Shown: positions 34,201-47,395, numbered from the stretch's first letter. The stretch is DNA of 64,000 nucleotides from Copromyces sp. CBS 386.78 (GCA_030685235.1 MU839137.1:62001-126000); one strand, 5' to 3'. Notes: generated by a model from the letters alone, not told the origin. Numbers and translations are program-made.

Positions 34201-37200
34201 AGGCCATTTGTAACTACACAGTCCCCATCGCATGAGTGAATGAAAACCTTTTCCGACAGTGTGAGACCACTCAATTGGCGTGCGGGGAGCAAGCGGAGTC
34301 ATTTTTTTACTAACCCTCTGTGAAATATAAAAGGGTTCCATTGTTGTCGACTGAACGAAGGCCCACGTCCATTGGGCAGGCAGGATGAGTGGGGGGTGCT
34401 CGTAATCACTCGACGCTCTGTGACGTCTGTTGTTCGACCTCGCAGGTACGCGCGAGGCGCAATCCAAAAACAAAAACGGGGAGAGAAAAGACGGCTCACT
34501 TGGGTGGTCACACGTAGCAAGTTTCTTTTGCTGGGGACGGGAGGATTGCAATGCCAGCTCTCCCGAAATCAAAAGTCGCCAACACGGTTGGACCAAGGGC
34601 AGGCGAAGGGCAGGCTATGATATCAGCCGAGAAATAGTCTAGGTTCGCTTTGTATATTTCTAGGGCGGTCCCCTTTTTTCGCAGCCTTTCAACCCTTCGT
34701 CGTGACGAAATTTGGCATTGACCAGGTGGTGATTCCAGGTTGGCGCCACGGCATTTCCCGCTGAATCGAGGCCTATGAGGTATGCCACTGACATCAGTTA
34801 TCAGCCAAATAGGCCGAATGGGCCGAATGCCCTATAAAGATGTCGCACATTTGGCATTCTAACCGCGGCGCAAACGAGTCGCATATGATTGTTCGAAACC
34901 AGAAAGAAACGGACTGATACCCGCGGTACCACCATGTTATGATATGGATTCATCCGGACTCAATGCCGTCAAGTGGAAGCTAAACATTTCTGGGAACCCT
35001 CGAGCAATTCACAAATGCGAAGCCGCGACCGAATCAACGGAGTCGTCAGCCGTGGGTCGGCGGCGGGCCCCCCAACTGCGGAACGGGAGCCTCCACGGTG
35101 GTTCGGGATTTTATACATGAGATCTGGTAGTTTTGCGAAACGGGGACAGGGAGCTTGCACTTTACACCGCAAAATCTCGAGAGCTGTGAGTTCATGCACC
35201 GCTTCATCAAAGAGCACTCAACGTGTTCATCCGTTCTTGTGAAGGACAAGGACCACTGATGACTGCAAATTTGTCCTTCTCAATGATCGCAGTGGTTCCG
35301 GCATTCAGACGCTGCCCAGGACAAATGGCGGTACTTGGTCGGCATTCTGGCGTGGCCAAGCTGTCAAGGTGTGTGGGCTCTCGACTCTCCGCGGAAACGT
35401 CGACACGAAGCGGTCGGCCAGAGGACCCGGGAATAACAAGAAGCAAAAACCACCGCAAGAGTCAGGTCCACAAAACAAGGGTACTGCAGCCTGGCCACTC
35501 TGCCTTGTTACCCACGGCAAGCGGGCCAATAACGACACATCAAGTGGGGTGTCCACCCCTGACGCCTCCATCGACGTCCCCATTACATGATCCCCCGCCA
35601 GGTTGGCAACTTTACAGGTGAGCACATCACCCTATCATACTCCATCGACCTCCATCGCCCAGCCATCAACACCGCATTTGACTGACAACGGGTGTGGAAT
35701 GGATCAAATGTGAGGTTTTTATCAGATCTCACTGTTGCCACGGTATGCCTCTTTGTTAGGCGCGAGCTCGTTATCATCATCACCATCGTCGTTGTCGCCT
35801 CGTTTTGAAGGCAAGACCCATCGACTCTGATGCACCAGCTCACCAAATAACATGATGATGATGCCTCTTCTCACGCCTTGGCAGCTGAGCAGAAAAAGTT
35901 TGACACAGCTTGTGACGCGGATGGATATCGGATGCGTCAGTTTTAATTTTTCCCTCCTTTCTTTTCCCATTCGACTTGCATCTCGTTTTCATGCAGATGA
36001 TAAGGGGCATGAATGGCTGGCTGACTGGTGTGCAGCATTCTGCTTCCTGGTAGCATTGGAGCAACCTCCACAACTCGCTACTCCGCGTTCAGTATTCACT
36101 GTAACCGTGTGTGCTGAGAGTGCTCACGTCTGCCATAACGCATGCAGAACTGGATCACTGTCGCTCATTGCCTCTTTGGGAAGAAAAAGGGCCAGCTCTC
36201 CTATTCGTCCACTCGGCCCATCGAGATGAGCCAAATGAGCTTTTGGACACCTTGATGGTCACCTTGCCTCAAGGAAATCACTCTTTGACTGGGAGAACAG
36301 CGGTAACTGGGCGGAAAACACCATATGTGCGTGTCAAGGCACGATTTTGAGATGGGTTGTCCTGGGGCGCTGGAGGAGAAAGCGGAGAGGGCCAGAAAAA
36401 GTCGTGGAGGTGAACAGGTGCCTCCTTGCAGCGAGGCATGGCGAGGAGTCAGTGGTATCAACGTTCCGTTACCGCTATCCTATGTCTCTGCCCACAAGAC
36501 GAAAGGCATGCCTCGAAGGTTGCGAGAAGACTTGAAAATGGTGCGGAGAAGACCGAGATGATGCTGGGAGGATTGAGTGTCTGGTAGGTATCGCCCATGC
36601 TCATCCCAAGATGCTGATGTAGCCCGTTTTGCGGTACCTAGGCTCACTGTGGTCCATTATTGTAAGCAAAACCTAATCTCTCAGCTACTTCACTATCAGT
36701 CAGTAAAAGCAGGGGCGTGACTACGGCTGTCCTTGTCTGTAGAGGTTGGTATGTAGACACCGTCTCGGGGGCTCGCCCTTTCCCTATTAAGACAACCGAG
36801 TATGATTCGCAAGGGGGCCTCGTCAGCGGCAGCTGGGCAGGTCGCCGATGTTGACGGTGTTCCGCTGGTGCGTGCAAATAGGGGAGCCGGGGAGACCTCC
36901 ATGGCGGCTGTTTTTGTTAGCCAAGGGGGCCAGAACAGGAGACATTGGGGTGTTTGGAGCCCTGGCCATCGGTGTCAAGAGCGAGGCCGAGTAAGGAGCT
37001 GCAGCCACATCCGCACAGGCACAGAGCCATACTGAGAAAACTCTGGATGTCAAATATTCGCCATGATGCAGCCCCTCATTCTCGGCTTCACATGGCAATC
37101 CAGATGCTGGTGTAAGTAGTCCTCTTTGCGGAGGGAACTATCAACGGCTCGCGTTTGATCGTCGTCCCTACGGAGCTTTCAAACGTGGCAATGATGCTGA

Positions 37201-40200
37201 TCGCACGGAGCCATTTGACACACTGATGGCGAACACTGTACTAGGAGAGGGTCTATCCAACTTCCCGGGAACTACACCACACTACTTACTGAAATGCCCG
37301 AAGACAAGATACAGCGACGATCGCCCCTAAGGAAAGATGACTGGCAGCAGGGCCCAAGAACGACGGGTGATGTGTCGCCAAATAATAGCGAGAACGGCCT
37401 AGGCGAAGGACCAAAGATTGAGGTGCCCGAACTATAGGAAGTACACTACCGCCCGCATAGCAGTAGTGGATGGCATCGGGGACGACAGAGTGACATTCGG
37501 CGATGTGACATTGACCAACTGATGATTGGAAATTGATTGAACAAGATTGACTGGGGAAACCATCCCCGCGGGCCAAAAGAATATCTAACCGTTTCGAGAG
37601 AGACGGATAGCGGGCACACTAATTGAATGCTAATGAAATGGATGCCAAAGGCAAAGAAACCCCCAACTCCGAGACCCCCGACACGGTGTTGCCGGGCGGG
37701 AATACACACTTGCGAGAAATTACTCCTTGGAGCGCGAGGATGGTAAAGTTACCCAGATCCATACGAAATTCAGTCCTAATACCACTGCAGGGTTTTGCCG
37801 GGGGACTCTGGACCATACCAAATTGGCAGGAGGGCGCACCGGAGTTCTACCGGAGCCGGGGTGTGTTACAGATCTGACAAGGCAAGGAAAACCCTTGCGC
37901 CAACAACGTCAAAGACGACTCCTGCCCGTCTTCGCGACAGGCGACTTCCCTCAACCTCGATAAACCCAAAAAATTGTCTCTGTTAGCACCTTATCTCGAC
38001 TCCGTCCCGATGCCAGACCAGAAATGTTATGACCGAAGCAACAACTCCGCGACCGGGACCTGGACACGTACGCACTCGCACATTGCATAAGACCGATACG
38101 ACAACCATCATACCGACTTCGCCCTTCCCCTTCCGAACCTCCCGTACCTTACATGTCGTCTAGCGGCCCCAAATGACCCTGGCGTTCCCTGGACTGAGCA
38201 AATGATCACTCTCGTTTAATTAGATGGATGAAATGGATAGAAACGGCATCGTGGGGCAACCTCCATCGGCGAATCCATAACGACTCCATACCCCGTCAGC
38301 GCTACGGAATACCCAATCTGGGCAACCCCAAAAGTCCTCAAGCACCCAAGAGATCCAAGATTCCAAGAATACCACCACCGTTATCCAGGTGCGACTCAGT
38401 GAGCCACCAGCACAGTATCCCACCCACCGTCCGAGCTATACTTGGAGGATCATCTACCCCATACTGCTGCTGTTCCTCTCGTATAGAGTTGGAAGATGAT
38501 GTTGGAATGTGCGAGTACGACCTTCAACGCTTGCTTCTATCTCCAGACTCCGTTCTTGATGCATCGTTCACATGGAATCCTCGTGATATCTTGGTACTTC
38601 CCAAAGACTTCAGGTTCCAGTTGGAGATCAGCAATGCTCACTGACGTTGACATTTGTCAAAAACTACAACACCGACGTCCACACAGCCGCCTGAGCCCCG
38701 AGATCGGCCAACCTGTTCAGTGTTTTGAGCTCCCCCGAAACCCGAACGCATAGGGTAGGGGCCAGGAGGGCAACCGGCAGGCATCGATGTTGCCGGTAGC
38801 GCTACCCGCTCGCCCTCGCCGCCATGGACGGAAATATGTAATTTCAAAAGTCTATACAGGTTTCAGCGGAGAAAGCTGAAGGAAGTTGTCGACACCGCCA
38901 AGTCATGAAATAAACAACAACAAGCGGGCTGTTTCCGAAAGGACTGTCTGCCCGAATAGGTTTTCCATCTCGCGGGACGATGCCCCGAAAGATCGGAATC
39001 TGGAGTAACGGCGGCGGGAGTTGGGTCAAGTACCTTAGGTATCCACCAAATCTCCCTCCCGTATATCTTGCCAATCCCTAGTGCTAAAACCACTGCAGAG
39101 AAGACAAGAGCCCTTGTGGCGACATCAACATTATTGACTGGCAGTCAACAGCTCTTGATACAGTCACGGTCAGTCCAACTTCACGGTCACAGACCTCACA
39201 ACTGCTGTCAATGCCATGACCCGCTCTCGATGCGACGGCAGATTCACAGCCCCTTCCTGTTGAGCCTCTGATAAGAGCGCCCAATAACTCCCTAGAGTCC
39301 CTACAGCTGACGAGCTGCACGACAATTTACGGGGTAGATCCGCTAATAAACACTGAGAATTGAACGGCGCGGCGCGGCGCCAGGAAGCTTGTCACCCTCA
39401 CGGGATATCCATCCCATCGGCCTCCACCAGTCCCGCTCGGCGACGGGAGTGGGAGGCCAATGCGGCACATGCCTTCTGTACCGTAAACAACACAGCGGCC
39501 GTCTTCACTCAGCCTTTGTCAACCCCCGCTCGGGACGCCATAGGACACCATAGAGCGCCACGGCTGAAGCAGACGGCTTAGATTCGGCCCTTCCAATTCA
39601 ACAAGATGAATACTGCAAGCCCAATGACGCCGCTGTAGATCACCCAACGAACAATGGCCTTGGCTTGGTCGGCTGCCGCATCCAGCCACGTCCTGCCCCT
39701 CTTCTGTTGTCGCGAAAAAGTGCAATGCATCAGATGAGGTCAACCAGTCCCGGAGCGGTATCATTGGTTCCGTCATTGTCCTCGCAAGCAGCGATATGAC
39801 TACCTAAACTGCGGCCAACATCGCAACCGTGATAGCTCACTGCAGCAACACGAAAGTGATCCGCCATTCCCCATTCCCCCATTTGATAAGGCTCCAACAC
39901 TGCCTTGGATATGATTGGTAGCTGTCTGTTATGGGGGCCATTGACCACAATTATCAAGGAAGAGACCCTCAGAAACGAGGAATAGAGATGGGGCCCATAT
40001 TCGGGTAGTGATGTTGCCGCATCATGATCGACAACACTTGACGCATCTGTCAGATCTGTCTGTCGTGCATCACTAAACAGTAGATTCATCCTTACGGCTG
40101 GAGATCCATCCGCGCCAAGTTCTCGATAACAAACTTCCCCTTCCCGTCGTCATGGGACAAAGTGAAAGTGGGCTGCCAGTTCATCCAAGTTTTGAGTTAA

Positions 40201-43200
40201 TTGCTGACTCGCTTGACCAACTTGCTTGCTTCCTCTTCTCCTTGCTTGTCCATAGACGATATTCTCTTCAAAGAAGTTCTAATTTCCTATGGTATGTATT
40301 TCCCCGCAAAAAGCAAAGCGCCCTGTAGGACCAAGCTCTCTAAGGTAAGGGGGTTGCTTCAATCTGGCTTAGAGGCGTTCCCCCCCCCTCTAGCCCATGC
40401 CGCCATCTTGACTTGTCATTGTTGAGACATGTCTAGGTTCTTCCGCCCGCCGTTCGAGGATGTAACCGGCCCGAAAGAGAGAAGAGATGAAAGACGCCGG
40501 CAAGAGGGAGGGAAAAAGAAACAAGCGAGCTTTGGACAGTCTGAAAGCGAAATCTGTGCAGAGCATGGAGAGTTCCGTGCTGTGCTCTCGACCAATCTTA
40601 TCGGCGATTCGCGATGTCTAGGCCTGTCATTCAGTGTTCCTTTTTTCCCACTCTTACTTTTACACCTTCTTTCCTATCAAGGTTGTCCTGTTATTTCCGT
40701 ACACAGTAAGGAATTCGCCTGTGAGGGTGACAGCAAGGTTATCTCCTGCCATACCGACTCAGAGACTCAACGTGAACACAAACGGAACACTGTCGTCACA
40801 AGTTTGACGCAGTTCCGAGTTCATGCATTCATGCACCGGATGAAATTTCAATGGTGCAAATTCTTCCCATTCGGGATAATCGCAGTCAGCGTTGCATCCC
40901 TGCTGAGCGAACTAGGAGCGCCATCACAACGGCATTTTTCAAGACAGGGCTCACGGAAGACATGCCTGGGCTGCCCGTGACGTTCCCTTCAGTCTCAAAT
41001 ATTCGTGGGCTCTGTGGGGGCGGGTCCTGCCTACGGTATGTCGTGGTACCGACGGCTGCTGCAGAGGTTTCCCTACCCTTTCATGTGCCGCCCCAGGACA
41101 AACAACCCTTTCTTTTTCTTGAGGTTGCTAGGGAATCTCTATCTGGTAATCAACTCAAATTCACCTGATCCAGGGGCGCTAGAAAGCCGCCCTTCTTTGG
41201 TTGGCGCACAGGCACAGGCACGAGCACAAGCACAAGCACCTCACATCCTACCCCTGGTCAGTGATCGGCATAAACCTCAGCACGCCTCTTGGGGAGAGAG
41301 ATCATGATAGATCCTACCCAACACCAGGGAATAACCTCAACTCTGTCCAATGCACTGTTTTTCTGCCTTGTCATTGTGCTCGAATCGATGTCGGCCGGCC
41401 GCTTGGCAACTCTTTGCAAATTACCGAGCCACTACTGTTGTGGACAAAAGAAGAAATGTTGGGCGTTGTGGCTTGCATTTCGTTGTCGCCATCTTCCCCC
41501 CCAGGCCTCACTCCCCCGTATTCCCTTTTTTTAATGCTAAGCTTATTTTCACTCCACTTTGCATTTCCTGGGGAATGGTACGTACCGTACCGCCTTAAAT
41601 TGCACGCAATGGGACATTGTCTCTTTTTTCTTGTCCCTTCACGCCTCGTGGCAGTCTGGTCGTGATCGACAACCCCGCTGTACTGGCCGGTCACGATGGG
41701 ACAAACACCTAACCACGAGCTTCGCATCGTGGGATCTTGAGGTAGAAGTTAGGTAGATATTGCTCGCCCAGCATACCGCTTCACCGGATTCACCAAAACC
41801 CAAGCCGAAAAGGGACGTGAAATGGAGGACAGCCATTGGAATGTCCTCCAAGACATTTTTACTCCGCTAATTCTCAGATACAGTTCGGCACTCGCGGCTC
41901 CAAGCAGAGGACAGGGGTAACCTGTAACGCCCAAGATTTGGCAGAGACGAGGCCAGCCAGCTCTCATCCAAGGTTCCCCATCACACTTGTAAAGTACAGA
42001 GACGCCTCACAAAACTCCGTGAGTCTGTCACCAAGTTTCTCGGCACGACAAGAAAGGAAGGTCGTTAAGAAGAGATCCAGAAGTGCCGGTCCACGATCAG
42101 TCACCGCACGTGACTCCATAGTCTACTTACAACTTACTAGCCGCTCCAGTACACCGGAACTCTCGTGCTCCCGTTCCCAAATCCCAACCCAATCCCCCTA
42201 TCGACACACCCCCATCGTCGGGTACCTACCAAAAAGGCGGAAGACGGGATAGGCGGTAATAAAGAGCGGTGTGAGTTGACAATACACCCTTAGACTAAGG
42301 TAGAGTCTAATGTGCTCTCAGCGCCCAGTGAGGCCTTTCCCCCTCTTTTCTTCTATCAAAATTTCATGCTGAAGAAGAACTGTGAGATAAAAGTGAGTGA
42401 CTTGAGTATAGTTTTGAAAGGCTACCCGCTATCATCCAGACCGCTCTGGGCCTTGGACCCAGTCGTATATTGGCGGGTTTTTCATTTTCAACCACACTAC
42501 AGCTTTTGTCGGCAGTGAACTTTTGCCAATTTACACAATTTTACCAGGCTCAGCCTGGTAATACTCGGGTGATGGTATCCAAGTCAGGCATTTACCTCTT
42601 CCCATTGAGATGCCTGTTGGATAGCATCTCCGTTGAAGACATTTTACAGGCTACCTGCCTGACCAGAAACAGCCATGGTATGATAGGCTCAGATATTCTC
42701 TCTGAACCAAGCACCACACCTGAGGAAGTAAAAGAAAGGTCGGTTGGTACGAGAGTCGAGAGAGAGGGGTATGTACGTACACGTACGTACTACTTTCCAA
42801 CTTGGTAACTATAGGCTCGGTAGGGCAGAAACTCAAACTGCCAGGCGGCACTGCGTACATAAGAAAAACAGCGAAGATCCTATCGGTAGAACCCCATCCG
42901 ACAAGCTCGCTCTAGCCAGTCCCGCCAGTCTCATCGGGGCGCACACATGCGATCGAAAATGCAAATCGCCAATCTCACAAACCAAGCGACCCGACCAGTC
43001 GACCCGCCAGCCAGTCCAGTCGTTGAAACCACTCCTTTCGCTCCTTTTTTGGCATCCACCCTAGCGGTACGGTACTTGAGGACCCGGGGGGTGACAGACC
43101 AAGGGGATCCAAGGGGGATGGTTCCAAAGGGGGGACCCCTCGACCTTACGTCGAAATCATACGATAATTGCCCACCCCAACCGCCTCCCGCCCTGTGGTG

Positions 43201-43957
43201 CCCTGTGCATCGCTGCGCGCCCGCGAGCCGGGCTCCCTCTCCTGCATGCTCTCTAGACCGGATAAGGTTTAGTTCTCCTTTGTTAGTGTCCTCTTGTGGA
43301 GTGGGTTTGGTTTTTGGTTAAGGTACTTTTGGTTTAGTGAGATGCTGTGTGACTTACCGCAGGATCAACATATCCCGATGTTACATACACCACCCACTTA
43401 AAAATTCGCAAAATCGGAGTTTGCTTGCTGCTGCTGCTGCTGGCTGCTGCTGCTGCTGCTGTGTGATTGCTGGTGGGAATGTTAACGGAGCGGACGTCAA
43501 CCCTCGCGAGCTGAGTACATGATGATTTGTGCGGTTCTGGTGCATGCAGTGGGTGGGTTGAAGTCACTTACTAGGTGTAGTTTGTCTCTTTCCTTGGTCT
43601 CTATCGCGGCGATCTACCGCAGTGTCTCTTCTATCATCCAACCACGATGTTGGCTGGCTGTATCGTGAAGTGTAGACGGATGGTGTTGTAATCCATCTAA
43701 TCGTCGTCATCGGCATCCATGACCATCTTCATATGTCTTTGCCACTCAGCAGGCAGCGCAAGAGTCAAGGCAGTGATGAATGTGATTGCCGGCGGGAGTT
43801 GCCGGTACCAAGAACCGGGGGGGGAAGCAGCACCAAGTAGTAAGATGCATGTACATATCCCGTGCATACGAATGTAGTCAGCAGCGCAGCTGGAGATGTA
43901 CTATGTAAGAGAGGGAAAGGAACGAACCCAAGTCACTTCACAGAACCTCCAGACTGT
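31234..43957. other. 12.7-kb stretch upstream of the C2H2 gene without a supported gene
   Basis: Probably includes the promoter and long 5' leader of the C2H2 gene. A (GTAT)n repeat lies at 31,352-31,371 and G-rich tracts at about 32,505-32,580. Open frames are short and do not resemble proteins; several on opposite strands coincide. Near 42,770-42,792 lies a (GTAC)-type palindrome, and at 43,426-43,462 a CTG repeat. A frame at 33,163-33,537 (minus, 124 codons) is the least implausible small gene but has no recognisable feature. Confidence 0.5.
43426..43462. repeat. (CTG)n trinucleotide repeat
   Basis: About twelve CTG units interrupted once by an extra G. No coding frame around it is supported, so it looks like a simple repeat and not a poly-Leu or poly-Gln tract. 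Confidence 0.85.
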
Positions 43958-44359
43958 GGGCGTGTTTGGTTCAACCAACACATTTTCAATCTGTTTTCAA
44001 CAGGGGTAGAGGAGGGTACAAAGTGCCATCTGCAGCCTGTAGATAGCGCTTTGTACCATCCTCTACCCCTGTCAACCAACAAAACGCTCTATCTTCATGG
44101 TCCAACCCGTTAAGATAGAAACCAACAGAATGAACCATCACCATACCGGATTAGGAAGCTAATACGACCTCATGCAGGCACATGCACGGCGCATACAGGG
44201 GAGGTACGGCCAAGAGCCTAGTGCATTCAGCTTACAGGGGGGTTACATGGGGTAAAGGAGGTCCGACGCCGGATCTATCTTACGATTTGCAATGTGTTGG
44301 CTGACAGGGATAATTTCCCCATACAAACTTTTGTTTTGTTGGTTGAACCAAACACGCCC
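43958..44359. mobile_element. MITE-like element with nested foldback
   Basis: A perfect 23-bp terminal inverted repeat, GGGCGTGTTTGGTTCAACCA plus ACA, lies at 43,958-43,980 and inverted at 44,337-44,359, giving a 402-bp unit. The trinucleotide TGT directly flanks both ends, a possible 3-bp target duplication. Inside, a second inverted repeat (44,000-44,023 and 44,049-44,072) has 24-base arms with one mismatch and a 25-base loop. No transposase frame is present, so it would be non-autonomous. The GGGCGTGTTTGGTT ends resemble Tourist/PIF-Harbinger-type MITE termini; the class is inference. Confidence 0.75.
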
Positions 44360-45689
44360 TGTATGGTAGCATGACTTTGAACCTTCGAGGGTGTGAATCT
44401 GTGAATCTGCATCGTAGTCGTTGTAAATGACTTCACATCCGTCTAACCAACCGTGGGCCACGAGACGGGAGGCCAATACAGATACATAGTGTTTTCCTGC
44501 TATGACCTATTCGATTACTCCTGGCCCGAAGGCAGAACTGTAAAGCTTCCTATCTCAAGACTGGCTATTTACACGGGGCCGTTGCCCGCGGGGACACCAA
44601 CACCATCCTCTCCGATATAGTGCCTCGAGTAGTCATTGTCCTGTAGCAGAGTGTCTGCACGTTTCATCATGTACTTCCACCTACGTAGGTAGCAATAGCA
44701 TATGCATTGGATATGTGACGGTTTACCCTACATACCTAGGTGGGTACCTTACATTACCTACCTTACTTACCCTACCTCTACCGACAGATACCAACGTCAG
44801 CCTGCTCTATCGGCATTCCAGTTTACCTTGGTACAGACTGTCAAGTTCTGCTGAATCGCACACCTCGCACTCGACTCCAGCCACTCGTCGAGAGGCTGCT
44901 ACATCTTCCCATATTCTCCTATCGCGTACCGAGTGCCGAAAGAGGAAGGAGGAAAGCGAAAGAGCAAATGGGAGCATCGGAGGCTGAAAGCGGGCGCCGC
45001 CGCTTCTCACTTGTGGGCAGACATACCTCTATGGAGCCAAGAAAGTCCAGAGCTTTGGTAGCGGTTGGCCGGTTGAAAAGGAATATTTATAATATTAACG
45101 ACACCTACCTCTAGGTAGAGGTATCTCATTCGATACTGAAGAATGGGTGACTTCCACTGAAGCATACAGTAAACCGTCCGAAGGGCTAGGGACGGGAGCT
45201 ACCTCTAGGGAACAGCGGACGATAAACGGTCACTCACATATAGCGGCGACAATGCGTTACTAATAAAGACTAAAGAACAACTAGAACAGATCATATCGGG
45301 GAAAGAAAACGTCGCACTTCTCTCCATTGTGGAACTTGAACTCCATAGTACTTACGCGGACATGATATAGAAAAGACTTTATACAGACACTACCGCCTTT
45401 GAGAGCTTGTAACTGACAACTCCGTAACGATAGTTTCTCGACCTCTAGAGTTGTAGCAAGGTACCTACAAAGCACTCAACCTGGTGCTGAAGGACTAAAT
45501 TTCCGCTAGACCAAAAGAGTGCATGCATCGGGATTGGGGAAGCGAGTGAGTGATATGGCGTCGAAGATTGGGGTCACGGTGTCGGTGTATTGACTGCAAT
45601 CGTTCCGTTTGTTAGAGGTACCTTGCCGACGCCTCTAGAGCTCCGTCGAGCAGGAAAACACGAAGACTCGGCAACTTGACGTGCCTTCC

Positions 45690-45726
45690 AGGTACCTCTA
45701 GGTACCTCTAGGTACCTACCTTACCT
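45690..45726. repeat. Tandem GGTACCTCTA microrepeat
   Basis: Reads as two full copies of the decamer ggtacctcta followed by ggtacctaccttacct. It shares its core with palindromes at 45,918 and 46,553. Confidence 0.85.
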
Positions 45727-45917
45727 GCAGAGCTGGCCGGCCCCTCTTAACAGATGTTTGCAGAGGTACTGTCAGATTTGGCAAAGGTGGAAGGCAGACG
45801 GTTGAGAGCTCGGGCACGACTCGAATACCGCAGTGGTGCAGTGATATGAGGAGGGCATCTGGGCTAGAGATGGGGCCTCTGGTCAAGCCTCAGTTCCTAA
45901 AGCAGTCTGGCAAACCA

Positions 45918-45940
45918 AGGTACCTTAGCCTAAGGTACCT
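45918..45940. repeat. Perfect inverted repeat AGGTACCTTAG / CTAAGGTACCT
   Basis: Two 11-base arms separated by a single C. Further TACCT/AGGTA pieces follow directly up to about 45,968. Confidence 0.85.
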
Positions 45941-46552
45941 CTAGGTAGATACCTACCTCTACCTTACTTGCGTCTTGGGTCAGACGATTCATCTAGGCCA
46001 GACAACCCCCTCCGGGCCAGATGCCGTCCGCATTTTTCCGCTATCGTACTACTGGCACTGCAATGCAAGCTGCAGTGAGATGGGGGAGCCAAAGCAGCAA
46101 ACTGAAGAGAAAAGCAAGTACCACAGCTCAGACTTTCTTAGAAGGGGTAGTAGAGCGATCAAATTAACTGCGGGAGAAGTTTCCGTTACTAACAGATGAT
46201 GGGCCTGGGTACCTCTACTTGCGGTTGTCAGGCGATTAGGATGGAAGGCACAACCGTTTCAGGAAAAAAACGGTTTCTGAGTGAAAAACCATAAGGTATC
46301 CTCCCACACAACCTGCAGCCATGGGCTAGCGAGATTGGCGTGCAGTAGTCTGGGTGCTGGGCGGGAGAGGAAGAGGAAGTCGCGATGCTCTGACGGCAAG
46401 AGCTGGTGGTGAGCCGGTGAATTCCCAGTCATGGACTCGTATCACTCTTTCCATAACTGGAGTACAGGTACCTCTACGTACCAGCAACTCCGGTCAACTG
46501 TGCCCTGCATTGGTGGTGGTAACAGAAACTTTGAAAGACCACGGCATGGCTA

Positions 46553-46578
46553 AGGTAAGGTAGGTACCTACCTTACCT
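46553..46578. repeat. Perfect 26-base palindrome of the AGGTA/TACCT family
   Basis: Centred on GGTACC; each half is AGGTAAGGTAGGT or its complement. It is followed at once by aggtaccttacctctac, a further relative of the same motif. Confidence 0.88.
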
Positions 46579-47235
46579 AGGTACCTTACCTCTACTGCAG
46601 TCTGGACTCAGGGCAGAGCCGAAGTGTCGGTGTCGGTTGAATTTTGCAGCACCTAGGTCTCGTCAGTTTCGGCCATCCAGACATCCGCCGAGTAACACAA
46701 CGAAGACCGGTAAAATATGCCTTCTCAAAACAACTGGAACCTACCTCTACAGATAGCGTTTGGCCCTAAAGAGTTGGGTTATGTGGGTGTTGGAATAAAC
46801 TTACTTCGCTGGTCGAAGGATGAGCCGACTCAGTTCCAGCTCCATCAGGCTCGATGCGATTGCGAGCCTTCCACTTTGTTGCCCCCCGTTCATATCACGT
46901 CCGAGTCGTAGCCACTTCCACTGCAGTCATCATGATTTGATCCAGAAGTGTCCAACGAAGGAGGAAGACAACGAACACCCCTGCCGACAATAAGACGATG
47001 CTTCACTTGAATATCGCGGAGTGTCTCCAATGATGCAGTGCGCGAACATCGCTGCTCAACGACGGTGCGTCATTGTGCAAAAGCACCCGCCAACGAAAGT
47101 AGCAGGCTGCAGACAACGCAAAATGAACACTGAACAAAAAAGAGAAGAAATCAAAAAATAACATGGGCGGAAAATAGACCACACGAGCAAAAACATTGCG
47201 CTTATGTGTGTTCTCGTGGCACAGAAACGAACTCG

Positions 47236-47250
47236 AAAAAATGCAAAAAA
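47236..47250 (-). terminator. Pol III T-run terminator of tRNA-Lys
   Basis: On the minus strand, 23 bases after the tRNA 3' end, a T6 run is followed by GCA and a second T6 run. This is the usual RNA polymerase III stop signal with a backup. Confidence 0.75.
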
Positions 47251-47272
47251 GAAAGTCTTCCGACGGGAATTG

Positions 47273-47345
47273 AGCCCGACGTGGGGGTCGAACCCACAAC
47301 CTTGAGATTAAGAGTCTCACGCTCTACCGATTGAGCTAGCCGGGC
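47273..47345 (-). tRNA. tRNA-Lys (anticodon CTT)
   Basis: The 73-base cloverleaf folds completely: 7-bp acceptor stem (GCCCGGC with GTCGGGC, one G-T pair), D arm GCTC-AATCGGTA-GAGC, anticodon stem TGAGA/TCTCA with loop CTCTTAA (anticodon CTT, Lys AAG), 5-base variable loop, T arm GTGGG-TTCGACC-CCCAC and discriminator T. Internal A box (TAGCTCAATCGG) and B box (GGTTCGACCCC) are intact. There is no intron. The CCA end is not encoded, as expected in a eukaryote. Confidence 0.97.
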
Positions 47346-47395
47346 AGCTTTGTTGAGCTGCCGTGATTGGTTGAAAGTGATTCTTGCAGCTCGGG

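Larger units (their letters stand above)
44360..47272. other. Non-coding region with TACCTAGGTA-type microrepeats
   Basis: No supported gene. From about 44,680 to 46,750 many short repeats built from TACCT/AGGTA occur, several as palindromes. The clearest are listed as separate repeats. Frames such as 45,975-46,199 are short and unsupported. Confidence 0.55.

Noticed and set aside
42765..42792. (GTAC)n palindrome as a possible regulatory site
   Set aside because: A short simple-sequence palindrome of the kind common in this region; no gene nearby that it could plausibly serve.
20461..47272. RIP-degraded transposon region
   Set aside because: The block is gene-poor, but base composition is not strongly AT-rich and no long repeated element with C-to-T style decay is visible.
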